Below are positions 1-5,736 of a DNA stretch of 8,027 nucleotides, one piece after another. Below the pieces are notes generated by a model, which made no database searches, was not told the DNA's origin, and was given only the letters and a program-made list of their open reading frames with translations. Each line of letters starts with the position of its first letter. The first letter of the stretch is position 1. Both the position numbers and the translations under genes were made by a program. This DNA is from Flavobacteriales bacterium UBA5422 (GTDB lineage: Bacteria; Bacteroidota; Bacteroidia; Flavobacteriales_D; Crocinitomicaceae): contig DHNG01000020.1 of the NCBI GenBank assembly GCA_002409405.1, positions 38,562 to 46,588 of the forward strand. The letters run 5' to 3'.

Positions 1-803
1 CCTGCTTCACGACGGAAACATGGAGTATACCCGGTCATTTTGATTGAAAAATCTTCAGACGGGAGAATCACATCTCTGTAAATATTGGTCAATGGCACTT
101 CGGCAGTCGGGATCATGTACAAACCGTCTTCCGGAATGTGGTACATCTGTCCTTCTTTGTCTGGTAACTGACCTGTTCCATACCCGGATGCTTCATTGAC
201 AACATGTGGTGCGATGTATTCTGTATATCCTGCTTTCTCTGCTTCGGAAAGGAAGAAATTGATCAGTGCACGTTGCAATTTTGCTCCTTTTCCTTTGTAG
301 AACGGAAACCCTGCACCCGTCACTTTCACACCCAATTCGAAATCGATCAGGTCGTATTTTTTAGCAAGATCCCAGTGAGGAAGCGCCTCAAAATTGTATA
401 CAGGAGTTGTGCCTGCCTCGAAAACAGTTTCATTGTCCAACTCATTTTTTCCGGCTTTTACCAATTCATTTGGTACATTCGGAAGTTGGTACATCAACTG
501 CAAAATATCTTTATCCAACTGATCAACAGTTGTTTTTAACGCTGTTTCACGGTTTTTCAGTTCAGCAACAGCTGTTTTAGCAGCTTCCGCCTCTTCCTTT
601 TTTCCGTCTTTCATTAACAGGCCAATGTTTTTGGCATACGTATTCATCTCCGAGAGAATCGAATCCAGATCTGCTTTTCCTTTTCTCCACTGCTCATCTT
701 TTTCCAACAATTCGTTGATAATCGATTCAGCGTTGAAATGTCTTTTTTTCAGTCCTTCAATAATGGCTTCTTTCTCTGTACGAATACGCGTAATTTCCAA
801 CAT
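1..803 (-). CDS. serS: Seryl-tRNA synthetase, N-terminal part (cut by window edge)
   Basis: Class II aminoacyl-tRNA synthetase that charges tRNA-Ser (and tRNA-Sec where present) with serine in the cytoplasm. The reading frame starts at ATG 801-803 (MLEITRIRTEK) and stays open to the left edge, giving 267 residues of a family that usually has about 420-430. Residues 1 to about 105 form the charged N-terminal coiled-coil arm that contacts the tRNA. The catalytic domain then begins with FPFYKGKGAKLQRALINFFL, followed by the serine-site motif TAEVPLTN (T233-A234-E235). The window ends in class II motif 2, with F263-R264-R265-E266. Motif 3 lies outside the window. The gene is transcribed away from a terminator 48 bases upstream, so it probably has its own promoter. 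No frameshift is seen. The identification is secure; only the C-terminus is missing because of the window boundary. Confidence 0.97.
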   Translation of the reverse strand, partial: MLEITRIRTEKEAIIEGLKKRHFNAESIINELLEKDEQWRKGKADLDSILSEMNTYAKNIGLLMKDGKKEEAEAAKTAVAELKNRETALKTTVDQLDKDILQLMYQLPNVPNELVKAGKNELDNETVFEAGTTPVYNFEALPHWDLAKKYDLIDFELGVKVTGAGFPFYKGKGAKLQRALINFFLSEAEKAGYTEYIAPHVVNEASGYGTGQLPDKEGQMYHIPEDGLYMIPTAEVPLTNIYRDVILPSEDFSIKMTGYTPCFRREA

Positions 804-824
804 AATGCTTTAATTTTTGAGGAG

Positions 825-832
825 CAAAATTA
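825..832 (-). promoter_or_regulatory. Candidate serS -7 promoter element
   Basis: Read on the minus strand this is TAATTTTG, an exact match to the Bacteroidota primary sigma factor -7 consensus TAnnTTTG. It ends 21 bases before the serS ATG and lies in the 48 bases left between the upstream terminator and the gene. No convincing TTG-type -33 element is found at the usual distance, so the call rests on the -7 match and the position. Confidence 0.4.
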
Positions 833-837
833 AGTAT

Positions 838-895
838 ATAAAATGAAAAAGAGCACTGCGAATCAAAAGAATTAACTTTTTCTGACGCAGTGCTC
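838..895 (-). terminator. Intrinsic terminator after the 69-residue small gene
   Basis: On the minus strand a perfect 10-base inverted repeat, GAGCACTGCG (886-895) and CGCAGTGCTC (851-860), encloses 25 bases. Those 25 bases can pair further through AAAAG/CTTTT around a TTAATT loop. The stem is followed at once by TTTTTCATTTTATA. It begins 25 bases after the stop codon of the small gene and ends upstream of the serS start, so it should separate the two transcription units. Confidence 0.85.
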
Positions 896-920
896 AATGT
901 TTGTTAAACTCAAAATCAGC

Positions 921-1130
921 TTATCTTTTTTCCAATGCTAATTTTTTGCTGTCAAATGCCTTTTTGATGACAATAGGGTACGTGGCTCCAAATTCGATAA
1001 TGCACCATTCTCTAAACTTTTTCACCTCCTCAGCATCTGTGATCCATTTTAGAGCTTTGTACAACTCTTTTTGAAATAAAAACGCATCAAAACTTACCTT
1101 TTTAAGGACTTTTTTTGTGAGTTCCAACAT
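921..1130 (-). CDS. Small conserved-looking cytoplasmic protein, function unknown
   Basis: The predicted protein is 69 residues, starts MLELTKKVLKKVSFDAFLFQ, and has neither a signal peptide nor a membrane segment. It is highly charged and Lys-rich, with probable helices at about residues 3-30 and 35-62. A WCIIEFG segment sits near residues 42-48. The pattern resembles short hypothetical proteins I associate with Flavobacteria-type genomes, but I do not recognise a named family. Evidence that it is a real gene: it fills the space between its neighbours, is followed by a strong terminator on the same strand, and has a composition typical of a folded small protein. Upstream, TAATTTAG (1163-1170, minus) is a one-mismatch -7-like element 32 bases before the ATG, without a clear -33 partner. 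Transcription could also come by read-through from the receptor gene 89 bases upstream. Confidence 0.7.
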   Translation of the reverse strand: MLELTKKVLKKVSFDAFLFQKELYKALKWITDAEEVKKFREWCIIEFGATYPIVIKKAFDSKKLALEKR

Positions 1131-1199
1131 AGCTTCTCTAGTTTTTCAAGTTTGTTACACCCCTAAATTAGATAACTTTTTTGAGCTTTCCTATATTAA

Positions 1200-1228
1200 A
1201 ATTGTTAAAAAACCTTCAATTAAAAGTT
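1200..1228 (-). terminator. Weak candidate terminator overlapping the receptor stop codon
   Basis: On the minus strand AACTTTTAATTGAAGGTT (1211-1228) can fold into a seven-pair stem with two G-U pairs. The TAA stop codon of the receptor gene lies at the stem-loop boundary. The stem is followed by four further T residues and then AACAATTTT. The hairpin is A/T-rich and weak, so read-through into the 69-residue gene is possible. Confidence 0.3.
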
Positions 1229-4114
1229 ATATCCGACTTTCAATGAAGTAGTTGTTCCCAATGTCAAACGTGAAAAATACTGATCTTGTGCATTGTAAGA
1301 TTTAAACACTTCCTCTTTTTTGTCGTTCAGTAAGTTTGAAATCTTCAACCCGACACTCCAGTTGTTGTTTTTTCCGAATTTCTTGTTGGCATTGAAATTT
1401 AAACTGTGGAAAGGAACCGTGTATACATCTGGTCTGTCTACCATTCCCACATAGATCAACGTTGATCCTTGTACGTTGTAGAATACACCAACTTCAAGTC
1501 CTTTCCAGAATCCGTTTTCACCGCCGTTGTAAGAGAATCCTGCATTGACAACATATGGAGCCTGACCGGCCATTTTTCTGTAACTCTTGATTTCTTCTCC
1601 TTCACGTGCATTGGCAATACGGCTTTGTTTTTCCGTTTCACTGAATTGAATTCTCGAATCAGTTACCGTTACATTGGAGATGAATGAAAAGTCTTTTACT
1701 TTTTCAGAAATGAAACCAAGTCCCAGACGAACTTCCAATTCTCCTCCCAATACTTGTCCGTCACCTACGTTTCTCGGCTGGAATGAACCTGCTTGTGAAG
1801 AATACTGAACGATCTCAATCGGGTTAAAGAATTTTTTGTAGAATGCACTCACCGAGATTGTTTGGTCGAGTGACGGGAAAATCTCCCATCTCAAATCAAA
1901 GTTGTGGATGTCTGTACTTCTCAGATTTCCGTCCCAGTAAACAGTTCCTGATCCGTTGTCTTCGTCTTTAAATAAACCTCCGATGAATGTTCTTCCTGTA
2001 AGCGGGTCAACGATTTCAGCATATGACATTTCTTTGAACGAAGGACGTGCAATTGTCTTTCCGTACGCCAATCGGATGTTTTGTTTTTCTGTTGCTGCAA
2101 AAACGAGGTTCAATGACGGAAACAATCCCAGGTCATTCAATACGATGTCATTGTTCAGAACATTGTATCCAAGCTGGTCTCTACCTGTATAGCGCTGAAC
2201 ATAGTTTTCCGCTCTTAATCCGATCACTGTTTTCAATCGCTTAAACGGGCTGATTTGTGCTGAAACAAAACCGGATGTATTGTTCACATTGGAAGTAAAC
2301 TGGTTCGGGTTGTTAGGAAGGAATGTTGGTTCGATGGTTGTTCCTTTGGAAATATCACCGTTGTAAGGCCACAAATTTTCAGGAGCAAACAATTCATCCG
2401 GATTTCCTGTCAAGTGGATGTTTCGAACGTTGATCATAAATGTTCGGATATTGAAATCACGCTCTTTGTAAGTGTGACCTCCTCCGAATTTCAATTCTCC
2501 TTTGCTTCCGAATGCATTAAATTTCCAGGTAGCATCTGCTTTTCCTGCCAGGTTAATTTCCTGTAGTTCTCTCCAGATACGCTCCGGGAAACCAGATTCC
2601 GTACCAATGGATACACCGACTGTTTGTTTTCTGTAACGAGTGAAACGTACATCCGGATCTTCAATGGTAGAATAAGTAGGAGATAATTTCCATTCTGCTT
2701 CCCATCGTGAATGTTTACCGATCTCATGTTTTCCCATCAACTGAGCATTCGTCATTCCTCTTTGACTGTATTCCAGGTTGTGCTGATATGCTGAGAAAAC
2801 AGACCCCTGGTCGTTTCCTTCGTAATCGAAAATCCCTGATTTGGATTCTCCGTTTTGCAGGTGTAAAATGTTAAAGGTATATTTTGATTTCAATGTTTTG
2901 ATTCCTACACCAGCCATGGCACTTAACATGACATTGTTTACCCCGAAAGAACCTTTCTGGAATTCACGCATGTTCATTTCGTAAATAGATGGATTAGCAC
3001 TCAAACCATAACGTCCGTACTCTGCCTCTTTGAAAAATTCAGTACTGTTGTTATACGATAACATGAAGTTGTATCCGACAGCGCTTTTCGCCAGTTTTTT
3101 CTGATCTCCGAATGAGAATCCAAGTCCGAAGTCCATCATACTCATTTGCTGGATTGCCCCCATGTTTGCATTGAACTGACTCAATACTTCCTTGTAACGT
3201 GTTGCATCCGGTCCATCCGGGTTTCCGATGATTTTTGCATAGAACGGGATATTGTTTTCTGCCGGAATGGTACGCAATCCGTCATCAAATCCTAAAAAGT
3301 CTGTTTTTCCCCTGCTTTGAGTCAGGTAGTTTTTATTGAAGTGGTAATTCGGGTTGTATCCCATGCTGATAGAAACATTCCCTTGTCGGTTGTCCGGGAA
3401 ATTTTTCAGTGAAATATCAATTATACCACCTGCAAAATCTGCAGGAAGCTCCGCAATGAATGATTTATTGACAATCATATTTTCAATGATGCTTGTCGGG
3501 AAAATATCCATTTGCAGGGTGTTTTTGTCCGGGTCTAATCCGGGAATATCCATTCCGTTCAGTACCGTTTTATTATACCGGTCACCGATTCCGCGAATGA
3601 ATACATATTTTCCGTTGGAAACAGATACTCCGGGAACACGTGTCATTGCTCCTGCAGCATCAGAATCTCCTATCTTTTTGAAACTTGCAGCCGAAATCCC
3701 GTCGATGGCATTCGGTGCTTTTTGCTTGAGTACCAAAACAGCCACATCCGTATCCACTCTTCTTGTTGCACTGATCGTTACCTCGTCTACCTGAGTTACT
3801 GCTTCTCCCATTTTGATGATTGGCAACACGTTTACTTCTCCGCTCTTTACTTCTACATCTCCCATTTTCAGAGTGTCGTATAGAAAGGAACTGAAGATCA
3901 ACTCATGTTTTCCCGGGTTGAGGGCCAATTCGTATTTCCCGTCGAGATCAGACACACATCCGGTAGATGTTCCTGAAACGATGATTCGAATTCCTGAAGC
4001 CGCTTCTCCGGATGCTGCTTCGATAACAGATCCCCGAATTGTACCATTTTGAGAGAATGCTGCAGTAGTGGCAGTGAGGATGAAAGATACCGAAAGAATA
4101 AAATTAAATTTCAT
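1220..4114 (-). CDS. TonB-dependent outer-membrane receptor with N-terminal carboxypeptidase-regulatory-like domain
   Basis: A 964-residue outer-membrane active transporter powered by TonB-ExbBD. Residues 1-21 form a signal peptide with likely cleavage at AFS|QNG. Residues 24 to about 101 form a beta-sandwich of the CarboxypepD_reg-like type (GTIRGSV... SDLDGKYELAL). A TonB-box-like DEVTISA stretch follows at 110-116, and the plug spans about 133-238. The plug holds MTRVPGVSV, RGIGDRYNKTVLNG (174-187), IPGLDPDKNTLQMDIFP (190-206) and LPADFAGGIIDI (223-234). The rest is a 22-strand-type barrel with an SNLLND segment close to the end and a terminal Phe (SLKVGYNF), as expected for Bam-inserted barrels. 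The RGxGDRY/DPDK/DIFP plug signature marks a receptor group distinct from typical SusC, and no SusD follows. It lies 112 bases downstream of the beta-helix lipoprotein on the same strand, so they probably act together. The substrate cannot be read from the sequence. Confidence 0.93.
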   Translation of the reverse strand: MKFNFILSVSFILTATTAAFSQNGTIRGSVIEAASGEAASGIRIIVSGTSTGCVSDLDGKYELALNPGKHELIFSSFLYDTLKMGDVEVKSGEVNVLPIIKMGEAVTQVDEVTISATRRVDTDVAVLVLKQKAPNAIDGISAASFKKIGDSDAAGAMTRVPGVSVSNGKYVFIRGIGDRYNKTVLNGMDIPGLDPDKNTLQMDIFPTSIIENMIVNKSFIAELPADFAGGIIDISLKNFPDNRQGNVSISMGYNPNYHFNKNYLTQSRGKTDFLGFDDGLRTIPAENNIPFYAKIIGNPDGPDATRYKEVLSQFNANMGAIQQMSMMDFGLGFSFGDQKKLAKSAVGYNFMLSYNNSTEFFKEAEYGRYGLSANPSIYEMNMREFQKGSFGVNNVMLSAMAGVGIKTLKSKYTFNILHLQNGESKSGIFDYEGNDQGSVFSAYQHNLEYSQRGMTNAQLMGKHEIGKHSRWEAEWKLSPTYSTIEDPDVRFTRYRKQTVGVSIGTESGFPERIWRELQEINLAGKADATWKFNAFGSKGELKFGGGHTYKERDFNIRTFMINVRNIHLTGNPDELFAPENLWPYNGDISKGTTIEPTFLPNNPNQFTSNVNNTSGFVSAQISPFKRLKTVIGLRAENYVQRYTGRDQLGYNVLNNDIVLNDLGLFPSLNLVFAATEKQNIRLAYGKTIARPSFKEMSYAEIVDPLTGRTFIGGLFKDEDNGSGTVYWDGNLRSTDIHNFDLRWEIFPSLDQTISVSAFYKKFFNPIEIVQYSSQAGSFQPRNVGDGQVLGGELEVRLGLGFISEKVKDFSFISNVTVTDSRIQFSETEKQSRIANAREGEEIKSYRKMAGQAPYVVNAGFSYNGGENGFWKGLEVGVFYNVQGSTLIYVGMVDRPDVYTVPFHSLNFNANKKFGKNNNWSVGLKISNLLNDKKEEVFKSYNAQDQYFSRLTLGTTTSLKVGYNF

Positions 4115-4152
4115 AACTGTTTTTGTTCACGATGTTTCAAAAGAAAATTCCT

Positions 4153-4205
4153 AAAACGACCTAAACTCGCAGCGTTTACTGCGAGTCCGGGTCTATTTTT
4201 TATTT
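4153..4205. terminator. Strong hairpin between lipoprotein and receptor genes (bidirectional terminator or attenuator)
   Basis: An eight-base perfect stem, ACTCGCAG (4165-4172) with CTGCGAGT (4179-4186), has a six-base loop. It is extended by a GACC/GGTC clamp (4158-4161 with 4190-4193) across a 3x3 internal loop. On the plus strand it is followed by TATTTTTTATTTAT. On the minus strand, the direction of both flanking genes, it is followed by GTTTTAGGAATTTTCTTTTG. It begins about 33 bases after the lipoprotein stop and ends about 43 bases before the receptor start. Partial termination there would give more lipoprotein than receptor. It could instead be a 3' stability element. A TTCTTTTG element (one mismatch to TAnnTTTG) just downstream on the minus strand might serve the receptor separately. 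Confidence 0.65.
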
Positions 4206-4226
4206 ATAATACTATGTCGGTTAACA

Positions 4227-5513
4227 TTAGAAGTTTAGTTGACCAGCAACGGAAGCCCAAGACCATCCTGAGAAAGCAGATGTAGTTGCACCTACTGTAT
4301 TTGCTCCCTGGCTTACGCTTGTAGCATGTGCATCTGTTCCGTTCAGGAAAATTGCGCTTAACGCAACTCCGGAAGCAGGAGTGATTTGTAAGTTTTCAAA
4401 TACTAAATCACCGTTTGCGAAGTTTGTTTGAGTTTCTGTTCCTGACAAAGCCAAGTCACCTTTTCCTGCAGTTGCCGGGTCAGGGAATCCAAATGCATAG
4501 ATGTTTTTAAATGTTCCTCTTGCTCCGTCTCTGAAATCACCGATTTCTGAATCAGCACTTCCTTTGATTGTACCATTTTGTACTGTGTGACCAGCTAAAT
4601 AAGCTCCTTCCGGTCCGTCGATTTCCAACGCGTGATCTGTAGGGTTCGATCCAGGTACACAAATTACAACGAAGTTATCCAATGTTCCTGACCAAGCCTG
4701 ATCTGTATCGATTGCATCGTCACTTGCATTCCAAACAACTGCATTTTTTACGTTAACAGATCCACCGAACCACTCGATTCCGTCATCCTGGTTACCGATA
4801 ACTTCAACATTTTCAATAACTGTTCCGTTACCAACACCACCAAGTGTCAATCCGTTGATTTCGTTTCCTTCTCCGATGTTTGCACCACCGTGGCGGATAG
4901 AGATGTATTTAATAGTACCTGAGTTATCAGCAACGCTGTTTCCTCCGTACAATCCGTTTGGATCAGAAGCAGGAATTCCTTCGATTTGTGCTGTTTCAGC
5001 ATCAGCAGAGATCGGAGCATATCCTAAAACGATTACACCTCCCCACAATCCGTTCATTGTTGGATCCAAGTTCGGGCTCGCGATTTGTCCTGGCTGAATT
5101 TCGTCAGCAACTGATGTAAATATAATTGGTTGAGTAGCTGTTCCTGAAGCATTCAATTTTGCTCCTCTTGCAATGATCAATGCTGTAGCATTTGCACCTG
5201 TACCAGCTTCACCTTTTACAATAACTCCCGGTTGAATTGTCAATGTTGCTCCGTTTGTAACAGCGATACGGCTTGTCAAAACATATACTTTACCTGTTTC
5301 CCAAGTTGTGTTCGAAGTGATGTTCGAAGATACATTGATTACATCTTCATCTTCTGACTGCGCATACTGGCAAGATCCATCATCTTTTTTTGCTTTTTCA
5401 TCATAGTTAGTAGCTGTAGCATCTGTACAACCTTCTTTTTTACATGATACAGCTGTCATAGTAAGTGCTGCACCTAATAACAACGTTCCGATTCTCATTT
5501 TTGTTGTTTTCAT
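4227..5513 (-). CDS. Beta-helix lipoprotein, probable surface partner of the TonB-dependent receptor
   Basis: A 428-residue lipoprotein. The signal peptide (KMRIGTLLLGAALTMTAVSC) ends in a lipobox with Cys24 as the lipidated residue, followed by KKEG, a partial fit to acidic lipoprotein-surface-export signals of Bacteroidota. Residues 28-50 form one copy of the Cys-bracketed motif (C29, N36-Y37, D44-D45-G46-S47-C48, Y50) widespread in Bacteroidota exported proteins. From about residue 75 the chain has regular short beta-strands typical of a right-handed parallel beta-helix. Distinctive stretches are NQDDGIEWFGGSVNVKNAVV (241-260), SDDAIDTDQAWSGTLDNFVV (264-283), HALEIDGPEG (294-303) and AFSGWSWAS (413-421). 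There is no C-terminal type IX secretion domain. It precedes the receptor on the same strand, the reverse of susC-susD order. I infer it captures substrate at the cell surface or caps the receptor. A polysaccharide-active enzyme is less likely because no lyase or hydrolase catalytic motif is recognised. M6 is an alternative start. Confidence 0.85.
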   Translation of the reverse strand: MKTTKMRIGTLLLGAALTMTAVSCKKEGCTDATATNYDEKAKKDDGSCQYAQSEDEDVINVSSNITSNTTWETGKVYVLTSRIAVTNGATLTIQPGVIVKGEAGTGANATALIIARGAKLNASGTATQPIIFTSVADEIQPGQIASPNLDPTMNGLWGGVIVLGYAPISADAETAQIEGIPASDPNGLYGGNSVADNSGTIKYISIRHGGANIGEGNEINGLTLGGVGNGTVIENVEVIGNQDDGIEWFGGSVNVKNAVVWNASDDAIDTDQAWSGTLDNFVVICVPGSNPTDHALEIDGPEGAYLAGHTVQNGTIKGSADSEIGDFRDGARGTFKNIYAFGFPDPATAGKGDLALSGTETQTNFANGDLVFENLQITPASGVALSAIFLNGTDAHATSVSQGANTVGATTSAFSGWSWASVAGQLNF

Positions 5514-5536
5514 TTTTTTACATTTTTTCGTTGATG

Positions 5537-5544
5537 CAAAGTTG
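5537..5544 (-). promoter_or_regulatory. Candidate -7 element of the lipoprotein-receptor unit
   Basis: On the minus strand this reads CAACTTTG followed by CATC, one mismatch from TAnnTTTG and with the CTTTGC context often seen in Bacteroidota promoters. It ends 23 bases before the lipoprotein ATG. The leader is A-rich (GAAAAAATGTAAAAAA before the ATG), with no GGAGG-like site, as is usual in this phylum. No clear -33 TTG was found. Confidence 0.45.
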
Positions 5545-5586
5545 GGGGAACTGTCTCGGAAAGGTGTTTTCTATAATTTATTTATA

Positions 5587-5603
5587 GGTAAAGTTTCTAT
5601 TAA
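5587..5603 (-). promoter_or_regulatory. Candidate regulator site, 11-base-period direct repeat (lipoprotein side)
   Basis: On the minus strand TTAATA-GAAAC-TTTACC places two TTAAYA-like hexamers 11 bases apart, 42 bases upstream of the candidate -7 element. The spacing and hexamer resemble sites of PhoP/PhoB-type response regulators. The region is A/T-rich, so a chance match is quite possible. Confidence 0.25.
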
Positions 5604-5669
5604 CAAAATCGGTTTACTAAAGAGGTAACACGCTCTGAACCCCCTGTATTTACAAGATTTCCCTGAAAG

Positions 5670-5687
5670 TTAATGTTAACTTAACAT
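5670..5687 (+). promoter_or_regulatory. Candidate operator: 11-base-period repeat overlapping a perfect palindrome (cotransporter side)
   Basis: TTAATG (5670-5675) and TTAACA (5681-5686) are 11 bases apart, resembling PhoP/PhoB-type repeats. The same bases include the perfect odd palindrome ATGTTAACTTAACAT (5673-5687), which could equally bind a dimeric repressor. It lies 30 bases upstream of the candidate -7 element of the phosphate cotransporter gene, a suitable place for a transcription factor. Confidence 0.4.
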
Positions 5688-5717
5688 GTTTTCAAACAAC
5701 GAAAAATCTTAGCTGTC

Positions 5718-5725
5718 TACTTTTG
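5718..5725 (+). promoter_or_regulatory. Candidate -7 element of the Na+/phosphate cotransporter gene
   Basis: TACTTTTG is an exact match to the Bacteroidota -7 consensus TAnnTTTG. It ends only 11 bases before the first ATG (5737), so the transcript would have a leader of about five bases for that start, or about eleven if translation begins at the second ATG (5743). No convincing -33 TTTG is present, which would fit a promoter that needs an activator. Confidence 0.5.
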
Positions 5726-5736
5726 TTTCAAAATTC

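Noticed and set aside
204..539. Open frame of 111 codons on the plus strand at the left
   Set aside because: It lies antisense to the clearly identified seryl-tRNA synthetase; the Cys/Phe-rich translation is typical of a shadow frame.
1131..1219. A/T-rich gap between receptor and small gene considered for a small RNA
   Set aside because: Only a weak hairpin at the receptor stop and a one-mismatch -7 element are visible; nothing supports a structured RNA.
3354..3794. Long open frame on the plus strand (146 codons) within the receptor gene
   Set aside because: It is fully antisense to the conserved plug region of the TonB-dependent receptor, and its translation has no recognisable protein features.
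4220..4227. Single GTTAACAT sequence just after the lipoprotein stop codon, similar to the half-site upstream of the cotransporter
   Set aside because: Only one copy, no partner at 11-base spacing, and located in a 3' untranslated region; a chance match in A/T-rich sequence is the simpler reading.
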